A stretch of DNA of 64,000 nt, from the NCBI RefSeq assembly GCF_014697425.1, contig NZ_JACJRU010000001.1:496001-560000 (forward strand). The letters are read 5' to 3'. Both the position numbers and the translations under genes were made by a program. Below, in pieces: positions 8,352 to 17,393 of the stretch. The notes below the pieces were generated by a model. It was not told the DNA's origin. It searched no databases and saw only the letters and a list, made by a program, of their open reading frames with translations. The stretch's first letter is position 1. Each line of letters opens with the position of its first letter. The DNA comes from Nostoc sp. FACHB-110 (GTDB lineage: Bacteria; Cyanobacteriota; Cyanobacteriia; Cyanobacteriales; Nostocaceae).

Positions 8352-9113
8352 ATGCCAAATTTCACTAGACCAGAACCACCAGTATTTGAACGGGTGGAAG
8401 AAGAACGCCTTTATCGCAAACAACGCCTAGCAGCAGCATTCCGCCTGTTTGGTCGTTTTGGCTTTAGCGAAGGAATAGCCGGACACATTACCGCCCGTGA
8501 CCCTGAATTTACCGACCATTTTTGGGTGAATCCCTTGGGTAAATACTTTGGTCATATCCGTGTTTCTGATTTGTTGTTAGTTGATAGAGAAGGGGAAGTG
8601 GTCAAAGGTAATGCGCCTGTAAATCGCGCCGCCTTTGCGATTCATTCCCAGGTGCATGAAGCACGTCCTGATATAGTTGCAGCCGCTCACGCTCATTCCC
8701 TACATGGCAAAGCTTGGTCAAGTTTGGGTCGTTTGCTTGACCCTTTAACTCAAGATGCTTGTGCTTTTTATCAAGACCATACGCTATTTGATGACTACAA
8801 AGGTGTAGTTTTAGATACTTCTGAAGGTAAAAGAATTGCTGAATCTTTGGGAGATAAAAAAGCTGTCATCCTTAGAAATCATGGCTTTTTAACTGTGGGG
8901 CAGACAGTAGACGAAGCTGCTTTTTGGTACATCTCTTTTGAGCGATCGGCTCAAGCCCAATTGTTGGCAGAAGCAGCTGGCAAACCCCTGCCGATTGATC
9001 ATGAAACTGCAAGTTTTACTCATGGTCAAGTGGGAACTCATACGGGCGGTTGGTTTAGTTTTCAGCCTCTCTATGACCGGATTGTGCGGGAAGAACCGGA
9101 TTTATTGGAGTAG
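8352..9113 (+). CDS. Class II aldolase/adducin-family protein
   Basis: This 253-residue protein shows the class II aldolase fold: NPLGKYFGHIRVSDLLLVD near the N-terminus, the zinc-type His pair in AAAHAHSLHGKAW, and LRNHGFLTVGQTVDEAAFWY. Such enzymes retro-aldol cleave or decarboxylate sugar-like acids. The ATG at 8352 is chosen because the residues upstream in frame overlap the cupin gene and look unlike the family. It closes the SsuA-SsuD-cupin set, so it may handle the carbon skeleton left after desulfonation, which is an inference. Similar proteins of unknown substrate are common in proteobacterial and cyanobacterial sulfur operons. Confidence 0.75.
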   Translation: MPNFTRPEPPVFERVEEERLYRKQRLAAAFRLFGRFGFSEGIAGHITARDPEFTDHFWVNPLGKYFGHIRVSDLLLVDREGEVVKGNAPVNRAAFAIHSQVHEARPDIVAAAHAHSLHGKAWSSLGRLLDPLTQDACAFYQDHTLFDDYKGVVLDTSEGKRIAESLGDKKAVILRNHGFLTVGQTVDEAAFWYISFERSAQAQLLAEAAGKPLPIDHETASFTHGQVGTHTGGWFSFQPLYDRIVREEPDLLE

Positions 9114-9129
9114 TTGCGAATACCTTTTT

Positions 9130-9210
9130 TAACGCAAAGGTGAGGCAGCGCGTTGCGGGGGTTCCCCCCGTTGTAGCGACTGCCGTTATGCAGAGGTTGG
9201 CGCAGAGGTT
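9130..9210. repeat. Intergenic repeat with G/C hairpin
   Basis: AACGCAAAGG, TGCAGAGG and CGCAGAGG units surround a G/C hairpin, CGGGGGTTCCCCCCG. It lies just after the aldolase-like gene and before the next binding-protein gene and could act as a transcript end. Confidence 0.45.
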
Positions 9211-9246
9211 ATTAGAGATTTTGTCTTTTTATACTTAAGAATTAAC

Positions 9247-10284
9247 GTGTTTACCAATTGGTTACGGCAGAATTTTATCTTGCCTCTGGGGTGTTTGTTA
9301 TTAGCAACAACGGCTTGCTCAGAGGTTAAGTCTACCAGTCCAACAACGATCGCAGCAAATCCCGCCCCTTCTGAAGTGGCAGCATCAGATACAACTCAAT
9401 TACGTGTGGCTAAGTACAAAGGTGGCTGGGATTTGAGTTTAAAGTTAGCTGGACAAGATAATTTCCCCTACAAAACGCAGTTTACTGAGTTTACTGGCGG
9501 TAATTTGATGGTACAAGCCATCAACGCTGGTGCAATTGACTTGGCTTCAGCTAGTGAAATTCCGCCAATTTTTGCGATTGAATCGAAAGCATCGGTAAAA
9601 ATTATCGCTACTCTCAAAGGGCCGACGACTGGTCAAGTTGTGCTTGTACCGAAGAACTCAACCGCCAAAAACATCGCTGATCTCAAAGGTAAAAAAGTCG
9701 GTTACGTTAAAGCCACAACTGCCCACTACTTCTTAATTAAGATGTTGGAAAAAGTCGGGCTGACGATGAAGGATATCAATGCGATTCCGTTATCGATACC
9801 TGATGGACTTTCGGCTTTTCGTAAAGGCGAACTAGATGCTTGGGCGACTTACGGTTACTCTATTCCCCAAGCCCAAAAAGAAGGGGCGCGGGTGTTGGAA
9901 TCGGCAAAGGATATTTTAAGCGGTAACTTTGTGATTATTGCTTCACCAAATGCGATCGCTGATTCACAAAAAAAAGGTGCGATCGCAGATTTCTTATGTC
10001 GCTTACAAAAATCCCAAAACTGGCGGGAATCTAACCTCAAGGAATGGTCAAAGACATATTCAACCGCCATTAATGTTGATGAAGGTATTGTTTATCAAGA
10101 TGCCCAACAAGGTCAAAAACAACGCCGTCAAGAAATCCTACCTATTTCTGACGAAGCCATAGCTTCTCAACAAAAAGTTGCAGATACCTTCTTTCAAGCA
10201 GGTGTAATTCCTGCCAAGGTTGAGGTCAAACAACTGTGGGATAACAGTTTTAACGAAGATATCAATAAATGCAAATCAAACTAA
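9247..10284 (+). CDS. SsuA-like ABC solute-binding lipoprotein (second copy)
   Basis: This 345-residue periplasmic binding protein starts at a GTG and has a signal sequence ending LLLATTACSEV, a lipobox Cys. Family marks are LRVAKYKGGWDLSLKLAGQD, AINAGAIDLASASEIPPIFA, NIADLKGKKVGYVKATTAHY and GELDAWATYGYSIPQAQKEG. Compared with the copy at 5432 the ligand loops differ (KYKGGW in place of GYQKGG), so a different sulfonate or sulfate ester is likely. An SfnB-like gene follows after a GGGTGTA repeat hairpin. No permease or ATPase accompanies it. Confidence 0.78.
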   Translation: MFTNWLRQNFILPLGCLLLATTACSEVKSTSPTTIAANPAPSEVAASDTTQLRVAKYKGGWDLSLKLAGQDNFPYKTQFTEFTGGNLMVQAINAGAIDLASASEIPPIFAIESKASVKIIATLKGPTTGQVVLVPKNSTAKNIADLKGKKVGYVKATTAHYFLIKMLEKVGLTMKDINAIPLSIPDGLSAFRKGELDAWATYGYSIPQAQKEGARVLESAKDILSGNFVIIASPNAIADSQKKGAIADFLCRLQKSQNWRESNLKEWSKTYSTAINVDEGIVYQDAQQGQKQRRQEILPISDEAIASQQKVADTFFQAGVIPAKVEVKQLWDNSFNEDINKCKSN

Positions 10285-10371
10285 GGGTGTAGGGGTGTAG
10301 GCGTATAGGGGAAAAATTGCACCCTTGAACCCTAACACCCCTACACCCTAACCCCCTTACACCCCCAATTC
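10285..10371 (+). terminator. GGGTGTAGGG inverted repeat, terminator-like
   Basis: Runs of GGGTGTAGG on the left and CACCCCTACACCCTAAC on the right can fold into a long imperfect hairpin directly after the binding-protein stop. No clean T-run follows, so it is either a processing hairpin or a dispersed repeat. Confidence 0.35.
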
Positions 10372-10383
10372 AGGATTAGCTAA

Positions 10384-11571
10384 ATGTCCAAACCACCTGT
10401 TTTAGAAGCAGCTACCACAACAGCAAAATTCTTACCCAATCTGTTTGAACTTGTGGATTCTCTGGCTGCTGATTTTGCTACCCGCGCCGCTATCCATGAC
10501 AGTGATAGTTCTTTTCCCTTTGAAAATTTTGATGCTCTGCACAAAGCCAGATTATTAAGTCTGACTGTACCCGTAGAGTTTGGCGGGTTAGCGGTGGGAT
10601 ACACCACAGCCTGTCGGGTGATTGAAAAGATAGCTAGTGGAGATGCTTCTACTGCGTTGGTGCTAACAATGCACTACTTACAACACGCTAACGCCGCCCG
10701 ACATCGACGTTGGCATCCGGTTGTTTATGAAAGATTGTGTCGAGAGTCTGTGCAAGGTGTCGCTTTACTCAATGCTGCTCGTGTGGAACCGGAATTAGGC
10801 ACACCAGCCAGAGGCGGATTACCTGCCACCATCGCTAAACGGACAGCTGATGGTTGGTTAATTACTGGTCACAAACAATACACCACAGGCAGTCCGATTT
10901 TGCGTTACTTCGTAGTGTGGGCGCGAACAGAAGATGAAGAACCGCAAATAGGGAGTTTTTTAGTTCCGCGACATCTTCCAGGGATCAAGATTGTGGAAAC
11001 TTGGGATCACTTGGGGATGCGGGCAACTGGCAGTCACGATTTGATTTTAGAAGATGTTGGCATTCCTTCAGAATATGCCTTGGATGTGCGTCCTTTAAAA
11101 GCTTGGTCACAGCCCGACCCCTTGATGCTGGCTGCTGGCAGTTTATTGTTGAGTGCTTTGTATCAAGGTGTAGCAACAGCCGCCAGAGATTGGTTAGTGG
11201 AATATTTAAATGAGCGATCGCCTACCAATTTAGGTGCAACTCTCGCAACTTTACCCCGCTTTCAAGTAGCTGTTGGAGAAATTGAAGCCTTACTTTATGC
11301 TAACCAGCGATTAATTTATAGTCTTGCAACAGATATTGATAAAGGTGAACTAGACCCGAAGGTAAATTTACAAGCACAAACAGTTAAATATTTAGTTACC
11401 AGTAATGCAATTAAAGCGGTAGAAACTGGTTTACAACTAATCGGAAATCCCGGTTTATCTAAAAAAAATCCCCTGGAAAGACATTATCGAGATGTGCTAT
11501 GTAGTCGGATTCATACGCCACAAAATGATGTGATTTGTTCTTCTTTAGGTAAGTCAGCTTTAAAACTATAG
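10384..11571 (+). CDS. SfnB/DszC-like acyl-CoA dehydrogenase-family flavoprotein (second copy)
   Basis: This 395-residue flavoprotein is a paralogue of the one at 431. Marks are an N-terminal helical domain with LSLTVPVEFGGLAVGYTTAC, VIEKIASGDASTALVLTMHY, the middle-domain GHKQYTTGSPILRYFVVWAR and DHLGMRATGSHDLILEDVGI, and a C-terminal QLIGNPGLSKKNPLERHYRD with the Arg-rich end CSRIHTPQNDV. It would bind FMN or FAD and act as a flavin-dependent oxygenase or reductase on a sulfur compound. It is separated from the upstream binding protein only by a repeat hairpin. The catalytic Glu of true acyl-CoA dehydrogenases is not obvious, which fits the monooxygenase branch. Confidence 0.78.
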   Translation: MSKPPVLEAATTTAKFLPNLFELVDSLAADFATRAAIHDSDSSFPFENFDALHKARLLSLTVPVEFGGLAVGYTTACRVIEKIASGDASTALVLTMHYLQHANAARHRRWHPVVYERLCRESVQGVALLNAARVEPELGTPARGGLPATIAKRTADGWLITGHKQYTTGSPILRYFVVWARTEDEEPQIGSFLVPRHLPGIKIVETWDHLGMRATGSHDLILEDVGIPSEYALDVRPLKAWSQPDPLMLAAGSLLLSALYQGVATAARDWLVEYLNERSPTNLGATLATLPRFQVAVGEIEALLYANQRLIYSLATDIDKGELDPKVNLQAQTVKYLVTSNAIKAVETGLQLIGNPGLSKKNPLERHYRDVLCSRIHTPQNDVICSSLGKSALKL

Positions 11572-11694
11572 GAATGTGGTTTGATTGCCGAATTTGCTTG
11601 TGTAAATAGGGAGTGGGGCGTAGAAAAGCAGCAATCGAATATGAATTTTATATAGCAAAGTGTTGATTATCATAATTTTAATCATGGTGAAAAT

Positions 11695-11904
11695 ATGTTT
11701 CACGAAATAGAAAGAGAATTATTAGACGGTGAATTTGGATTAATTAAACAACATTATCCTTTGCCAGAACGAGAAGAATATAAAAGCCGTGATATTTGGG
11801 AATTACCACCACAAATATCTACGGAGGATAAACATTTTTCTCAACAAAAAATAAAAAAAGTGGGATTTTTTCGTAAACTAAAAGGCCAGGGCGAACTCAT
11901 CTAA
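11695..11904 (+). CDS. Small hypothetical protein, 69 aa
   Basis: A short, charged protein with no signal or membrane segment. It is rich in Glu and Lys (LPEREEYKSRDIWELPPQ) and ends in a basic GFFRKLKGQG. A weak GGTGA lies 8 nt upstream of the ATG. It follows the second SfnB-like gene by 123 bp on the same strand. The family is not recognised. The composition looks like a real soluble protein rather than translated spacer, but evidence is thin. Confidence 0.4.
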   Translation: MFHEIERELLDGEFGLIKQHYPLPEREEYKSRDIWELPPQISTEDKHFSQQKIKKVGFFRKLKGQGELI

Positions 11905-12405
11905 ATATTGATGGACAGAATCAAGAAAGAGTCTTGGAGGCATAACTGTAAGCTACTAATACAACAAGGCAAAAGTAAACAGAAAAAATATTTATTCCTA
12001 CCGTTTTTTAACCGTCGAACTCACGTTAGTGTTAATAAATAATAAGACTTTCTTTTCAAAAAGTTAAAATTCTTTGACACGCATCCTTCTTTGGGTATAA
12101 GTTTGACATAACGTCATACACCTTGATAATTGATGGTTATCAACCAATTAAAAACTCCTTTCTAACTGAGTATAATTCTGTGCAGTCAAATTGTGATTCA
12201 TCGTGCCATTGATAACTTCAGTAGGCCGAAAACATTTGTGCGCCGAGGAAATAGTTAGGGTTTTCAGCGACGATTCTGGTCTTGACTAGAGCGATCGCAT
12301 ACCTCACCAGAATAACTGTTATACATTGCTCAAAAAGCAAATGATATAAGCATTCTGGCGGATTCTATACATTTGATTGAATGTATGGATGCTAGGGCGT
12401 GTTTT

Positions 12406-12458
12406 CCAACCCCAAATTAGACTGAGAAGTAGCTTGGGTTGACCTAAGGAAACCCAAG
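12406..12458 (+). ncRNA. Candidate structured RNA with mutually exclusive hairpins
   Basis: CTTGGGTT (12433-12440) pairs perfectly with AACCCAAG (12451-12458) around a 10-nt loop. The same GGGTTG (12436-12441) can instead pair with CAACCC (12407-12412). Two alternative stems sharing one strand are typical of switch-like leaders. No known riboswitch consensus was recognised, so the RNA identity is open. Confidence 0.35.
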
Positions 12459-12562
12459 GTAAGCCTTTGAGAAATCTTTTCGGCCTAGTGAAGTTATATA
12501 AACGCGTAAGTTCCGATCAAGTTGATGTTTCTGAAATCCCTTGATTGTGACTTATTAGGTAA

Positions 12563-12594
12563 GGAAAACATATGTATATGTGTTTTCCCTTTTT
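12563..12594 (+). terminator. Intrinsic terminator upstream of the multicopper oxidase
   Basis: GGAAAACA (12563-12570) pairs with TGTTTTCC (12581-12588), extended inward by TAT-ATG pairs to a 4-nt loop, and is followed by C then six T. This is a textbook rho-independent terminator. No coding sequence ends just upstream, so it must end a non-coding or leader transcript. Confidence 0.65.
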
Positions 12595-12659
12595 TAGTGC
12601 TTTCATCTGCTAAGAAATGCTTTCCCAAACCCTTATCAAATCCAGTCAAGGATTAATCA

Positions 12660-14903
12660 ATGTTCAAAACATCTGAGTGCAATTCTCATGATTCGGGTTT
12701 AATTCGAGCCTGGAAAAAAATTACTTTTGCGGCTTTGATATCAGTACTGATGACAACGTTCTTTGTCCCATCTGTACAAGCAGCCCCAGCAGCAAATGTG
12801 GTAGGAAACCCGCCACCAGCAGAACGCGTCGTGGAAAACCTACCGCCAGCCGAACGTATCGTAGAAAACCCGCCACCAGCAGAACGCGTTGTGGAAAATC
12901 CACCAGTGTTGCAACTCCGCAAAAAACAGATCCGACCTATCACACGCTTGACTCAACCCTTCGAGAGAGATACCAAAGGCGAAGAAGTATTCGATCTCAA
13001 AGTTGTCTATACCGATAGCAAACTCTACAATCCGGCAACCCGGAACTATGACAAAGTAAGCTTGCGTAGTTATGTAGGAACCAATACTAGTAATAAAACG
13101 CCCTATGTCGCACCTACCATCGAGATCAAACCAGGCGAAACCGTGCGAATTAACCTGAACAACCTACTGCGGATTGATGAGCGTTGCATAAAGATAGATA
13201 ATCAAAACCAGCCTCATTGCATCAACTTCAATCGCACGAATATACATTCTCACGGCTTATGGATCAGTCCGACCGGCAATAGTGATAATGTGCTGTCGGT
13301 GGTAGATCCTGGTGTGAAGTTCCAATATGAATACAACATTCCGCCTGACCATCCAGCTGGCACTTTTTGGTATCATCCCCATCTACATGGCTCAACTGCA
13401 CTCCAGGTAGCAAGTGGCATGGCTGGAGCTTTGATCGTGCGTGGCGATCGCTTGCCTAGTGAAAAGACTAACGGCGACATCGACACCTTGCTCAAAGAAG
13501 CCAACAGCAAAGAACGAATCTTGGTACTACAGCAGATCCAGTATGCCTGTTTGGATAGAAATGGTGCGATCAAGGTTAGAAAAGAAAAAGACCAAAATGG
13601 TCAGGATAAAGTTGTTGCCTGGATTTGTGACACCAATGACAAAGGCGTAATCGAATTTTACGATGATCCGGGCGGCAACGGACTGTTTGGCCCAGGAACA
13701 TGGAGTGAATCCGGGCGTTACACAAGCATTAATGGGCAAATTCTGCCAACCTTCAAGGAGGCCGAATCCGGCAGAATCGAACGCTGGCGAATAATACATG
13801 CAGGTGTACGCGACACAATCAACTTGAGATTTCGCAAATTGAAAGAAGGCGCACCTACTTTCAAAGGTTTGAAAACCGTAGATGCTGACAGTTACATCCG
13901 CGAAAATTGTACAGGTAATCCCATCTCCTACTATGTAATCGCTGACGATGGACTGACCAGATCCAAAGCATGGAAAACTGACTTAACGACTTTGCAGCCT
14001 GGCTATCGCAGCGATGCGCTAGTTATTTTCCCTGAACCAGGTAATTACTGTGTCGTTGATGCCCTTACTTCACCTTCGGGAACTGTTAACGCACAGGCGA
14101 GCAGCCGTCAACTGCTAGGTGTGGTTAAAGCCAAGGCCGGAACCCAAGTGCAAGTGCCTTTCATTGACGAAAAGCAAGGGTATGACATTGGTGGTTCTTT
14201 GAAAGATCAACTTGTTGCTGCCGCTAACAAACTCGACTTACCAATTTCAATCAAAGAAAAGATTGTAACAGACTTAAAAAGTGATCTGAAACTCATAGCC
14301 TTTACACCTCACCTTGACATTCAAGACAGTGAGGTCACTGGCAAGCAGGAATTGGCTTTCTTCATCGACTTAAAGAGCAATCCACTCAAGTTCGAGGTCA
14401 GCAACGCTATAGGCAAGAATTTTGCTCCCAAACCTTACGATGGCAACCGCATCGACCGATATCTAACCCTTGGCGGTGTCGATGAATGGACTTTGGAGTC
14501 GTACTTAGTCAGCCATCCGTTCCACATCCATGTCAACCCTTTCCAGATCGTCAAAATCCTCGACCCTAACGGCAAGGATGTTAGTTTGCCGGATGCGATA
14601 GATAATGCAGATGGCACGAATGATCCGCAGTATCCAGGGTTAAAGGGTGTTTGGAAAGATACTCTCTGGATAAAAAGCCTAGTTTCAACGGCATCACAGT
14701 CAGATAAAATACCACCACCAACAGGAATTTACAAAATTATTGTACGCACCCGTTACCAGCGTTATATTGGCGAATTTGTGATTCACTGCCATATTCTCGA
14801 CCATGAAGACCAAGGTATGATGCAGAACGTCAATATTGTTATCCCCAGTGGTGGGGGTGCGAATAGTGGCAGTCAGCAACAGGGTGTAGGGAATAGGGTG
14901 TAG
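12660..14903 (+). CDS. Secreted multicopper oxidase with Pro-rich N-terminal repeats
   Basis: This 747-residue protein has an N-terminal signal peptide (hydrophobic core about residues 20-41, cleavage near SVQAAPA), then a low-complexity linker of 10-residue repeats NPPPAERVVE, then cupredoxin domains. All four copper motifs are present: NIHSHGLWI, FWYHPHLHGS, SHPFHIHVNPFQI and IHCHILDHEDQGMM, so the type 1, 2 and 3 copper sites look intact. It would oxidise phenols, metals or bilirubin-like compounds outside the plasma membrane with reduction of oxygen to water. It is longer than typical laccases (about 500) because of inserts between copper motifs 2 and 3. It stands alone between sulfur genes, preceded by a long leader. 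Confidence 0.85.
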   Translation: MFKTSECNSHDSGLIRAWKKITFAALISVLMTTFFVPSVQAAPAANVVGNPPPAERVVENLPPAERIVENPPPAERVVENPPVLQLRKKQIRPITRLTQPFERDTKGEEVFDLKVVYTDSKLYNPATRNYDKVSLRSYVGTNTSNKTPYVAPTIEIKPGETVRINLNNLLRIDERCIKIDNQNQPHCINFNRTNIHSHGLWISPTGNSDNVLSVVDPGVKFQYEYNIPPDHPAGTFWYHPHLHGSTALQVASGMAGALIVRGDRLPSEKTNGDIDTLLKEANSKERILVLQQIQYACLDRNGAIKVRKEKDQNGQDKVVAWICDTNDKGVIEFYDDPGGNGLFGPGTWSESGRYTSINGQILPTFKEAESGRIERWRIIHAGVRDTINLRFRKLKEGAPTFKGLKTVDADSYIRENCTGNPISYYVIADDGLTRSKAWKTDLTTLQPGYRSDALVIFPEPGNYCVVDALTSPSGTVNAQASSRQLLGVVKAKAGTQVQVPFIDEKQGYDIGGSLKDQLVAAANKLDLPISIKEKIVTDLKSDLKLIAFTPHLDIQDSEVTGKQELAFFIDLKSNPLKFEVSNAIGKNFAPKPYDGNRIDRYLTLGGVDEWTLESYLVSHPFHIHVNPFQIVKILDPNGKDVSLPDAIDNADGTNDPQYPGLKGVWKDTLWIKSLVSTASQSDKIPPPTGIYKIIVRTRYQRYIGEFVIHCHILDHEDQGMMQNVNIVIPSGGGANSGSQQQGVGNRV
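12807..12905 (+). repeat. 30-bp tandem coding repeat in the multicopper oxidase gene
   Basis: Three full 30-bp units and a partial one encode NPPPAERVVE, NLPPAERIVE, NPPPAERVVE and NPP. The units differ at synonymous sites, so they are not a very recent slippage product. They form a proline-rich spacer between signal peptide and catalytic domain. Confidence 0.75.
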
Positions 14904-15878
14904 GGTGTAGTGAAGACAGCATTGGTGAGGGCTTGGAACCCCAACCAATGCAATCGTCTTGACTCTAAATATAATATTAAAACTAGAGTTTCATACTTGA
15001 CATAAAAAGTATATTTATTAGATAAAGATAAGCTTATATATTTGATAAGTGAATTATTTTACTATTAATAAATAGTCGGTTAATTGAAGATAAGCGCATC
15101 CAGATTTGAAAAAAATATTTGATTTATTTTGCTTATTATTTCCTCAATTTTAGAATTGTTCATATCATTGGTAAATCTTTTATAGCGATTCCCAGTTAAG
15201 TGAGGTACAGGTAATATTTTGAAACGCAGAGGGTCGCAGAGTTAAGCGCAGAGGTACGCAAAAATTTGTACTTCAGCAGACTAGGAAACGCTATATTAGT
15301 TTTTATTAGTAAATAAGATGCGATCGCCCTGCTCAAAAGTCTTTCTTTCGCCTGGTTTAATCAACTATAAGCTATTTGCAAAACTTAATATTAGCTAAAC
15401 TAATTATTAGTGATACAAAGATTGTGTTCGTCAGTACATATTTTTTGTATCAATAGATGTAAGCTGTATCTGCTGAGTAAATGACTACAAAAATTTGTGG
15501 TCAATCGCTCACAAAACAACATCCCCTTAACTGATTTCATTTTTGGCATAGCAATTAGTAAATTTCTGCAACCAAATTTGGTTGAGAGAAAACATTATGT
15601 AATTCATCCATCTGTATGTTTGCGTCAGATAAAAAACTATTGGCGTTGTATGAATGCGGGATGAAATCATCGAATTTTCCTTTGAAAATCTTAGTCTTGG
15701 CGACTGCCGTCGCTACCCTACGGGAAGGCTTTTAGCGAACAAGTCGGGGAAACTGCCCAACCAATGTGCTACCTCGTCTTGGTGCGAAACAAAAAACACC
15801 CAACTAATTAGCAAAGCCAAATTATTCTTCTGTCAACACTAATCTTGCTCAAACCTCGTTTCATCCTGAAAGACCGAT
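14904..15878. other. 975-bp intergenic region with MITE and dispersed repeats
   Basis: No gene is supported. The start carries GGGTGTAGGG heptamers. The stretch 14960-15180 is AT-rich and featureless. A 115-bp MITE lies at 15181-15295. At about 15694-15750 a dispersed repeat with CGCTACCCTACGGGAAGGCT produces a spurious short reading frame. The final 35 bp before the FAD protein start would carry its leader. Confidence 0.5.
15181..15295. mobile_element. 115-bp MITE, copy 1
   Basis: The element begins TATAGCGATTCCCAGT and ends with the imperfect inverse, ACTAGGAAACGCTATA. Its interior carries ACGCAGAGG-type repeats. A second copy at 18575-18689 differs by a single base and has the same length, which defines both ends exactly. 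TA at each end fits a TA target-site duplication. No transposase is encoded. Confidence 0.8.
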
Positions 15879-17321
15879 ATGACAACAACGACTGACGCTG
15901 ATTTTGCCGCACGCGAAGCGTTGCGCCTCATCGGCCCCGATCCCGAAAACTGGATACCTGATCATCCAGAGATTGACCACAACGTCACAATAGTAGGTGG
16001 TAGTGGCAGTGGTAGCACTTTTGCATTTGCGCTACGGCGTGCAGGTATTGGCCGCGTGACAATTATCGATGCGGCTGAAGACGAAGCTAATGCGGGCGTA
16101 TGGCTGACACGAGCGCGGATGAAAAAGCTACGCACACCGAAAAATCTCCCAGGGCCAGAACTGGGAATTCCCGAACTGTCGTTTCAGGCTTGGTACGAGG
16201 CGCGACACGGAACTGAAGCATACGCCGCAATTGACCGCATACCCAGAGTATTATGGGCGGAGTATCTTAGTTGGTATCGGCATTTCTTAGACATTCCAGT
16301 TCGGTATCAGACAAAGTTGGTGCGAGTTGAACCAGCCGCAGGTTTCTTTCGCCTACATCTGGAAGTGAATGGTGTCGCCCAGATAGAAACCACACGAAAG
16401 ATTATCTTTGCTAATGGTGTAGCTGGTACTGGTGGAGCAAACATCCCCTCTGGATTAACATCTCTACCGCGCAATTTATATGCACATACCTCAGAAGCAA
16501 TTGACTTTGAGGCATTGCGTGACAAAAAGGTAGCTGTGTTGGGTGCGGCGGCTTCGGCGTTTGATGCGGCGGGTGTGGCACTAGAATCAGGTGCGAAGGA
16601 AGTGCATTTATTTGCACGCCGATCGCAAATCGCATCTTTGCCTGTGATTCGTGTGCGGGGTTATCCTGGAGCTTACAGTAACTATTGGCAATTACCTGAT
16701 GCAGCGCGGTGGTTTCAAGCTTGGCGGTTTAATCAATTTGGCTCAACACCACCACCGGATGCGATTGAGCGAGTCACAGCTTTTGCTAATTTCCATCTGC
16801 ATTTATCTGCAGCTTGGAAAGAAGCTCAGGCTCAAGGCGATCGCATTGTGGCGCAAGTGAATGATGATGTATTTGAGTTCGATTTTGCGATCGCAGGGAC
16901 TGGCTACTTTGTCGATCCCACCAGACGGCCAGAACTAGCTGATTTTGCTCATCATATCGCCCTGTGGCGCGATCGCTACGAACCGCCAGCCGACCAGCGC
17001 AACGAGCAACTTAGTACCTATCCTTACCTTGGTTCTGCTCATGAATATCTAGAAAAAGTCCCTGGTACGGCTTCTTATCTCAAAGATATTCATGTGTTTA
17101 ATCCGGCTGGCTTCGTCAGTTTTGGCCTACCCATCGGCGATGTCCCCAGCATCCGCCGGGATGTACCAGCAATCGTCTCACGCATTAGCCACGACTTATT
17201 CTTTGCTGACTGGTCACTACACGAAGCCCGAATTACCAGTGACAATGTTACACCAGACTTTGAGCCATCACTGTATGCCAATGCCGTGTGGAAACAGCCA
17301 GCTAAGGCAGGAGTCAGCTAA
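15879..17321 (+). CDS. FAD/NAD(P)-binding monooxygenase-like protein
   Basis: This 480-residue protein has a two-dinucleotide-fold layout like flavin monooxygenases and lysine/ornithine N-hydroxylases. The N-terminal FAD fold is at about residues 35-65, with VTIVGGSGSGSTFAFALRRA; the third glycine of the usual GxGxxG is replaced by Ser. A second dinucleotide fold follows near residue 215 with VAVLGAAASAFDAAGVALES. The late AIAGTGYFVD is the ATG-like motif that links the domains. It lies 72 bp upstream of a TauD-like dioxygenase, which suggests joint oxidation of an organosulfur compound, but the substrate is not known. Confidence 0.7.
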   Translation: MTTTTDADFAAREALRLIGPDPENWIPDHPEIDHNVTIVGGSGSGSTFAFALRRAGIGRVTIIDAAEDEANAGVWLTRARMKKLRTPKNLPGPELGIPELSFQAWYEARHGTEAYAAIDRIPRVLWAEYLSWYRHFLDIPVRYQTKLVRVEPAAGFFRLHLEVNGVAQIETTRKIIFANGVAGTGGANIPSGLTSLPRNLYAHTSEAIDFEALRDKKVAVLGAAASAFDAAGVALESGAKEVHLFARRSQIASLPVIRVRGYPGAYSNYWQLPDAARWFQAWRFNQFGSTPPPDAIERVTAFANFHLHLSAAWKEAQAQGDRIVAQVNDDVFEFDFAIAGTGYFVDPTRRPELADFAHHIALWRDRYEPPADQRNEQLSTYPYLGSAHEYLEKVPGTASYLKDIHVFNPAGFVSFGLPIGDVPSIRRDVPAIVSRISHDLFFADWSLHEARITSDNVTPDFEPSLYANAVWKQPAKAGVS

Positions 17322-17393
17322 ATCTGCGTAGCGTTACCTGATGGCTTTTGAACGTTTAAACATTTCTCGTAAATCAAACTTTGGAGATTAGAT

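Larger units (their letters stand above)
11905..12659 (+). other. 755-bp non-coding leader region before the multicopper oxidase
   Basis: No reading frame is supported in this stretch. It contains one HIP1-like GCGATCGC at about 12293, two competing hairpins near 12406-12458 and a strong terminator hairpin at 12563-12594, all on the strand of the downstream oxidase gene. The layout suggests a long regulated 5' leader or a separate small RNA ending about 65 nt before the start codon. Confidence 0.45.

Noticed and set aside
15654..15842. Short open frame with CRRYPTGRLLANKSG
   Set aside because: It is translated dispersed repeat DNA (CGCTACCCTACGGGAAGG type) with no good ribosome site.
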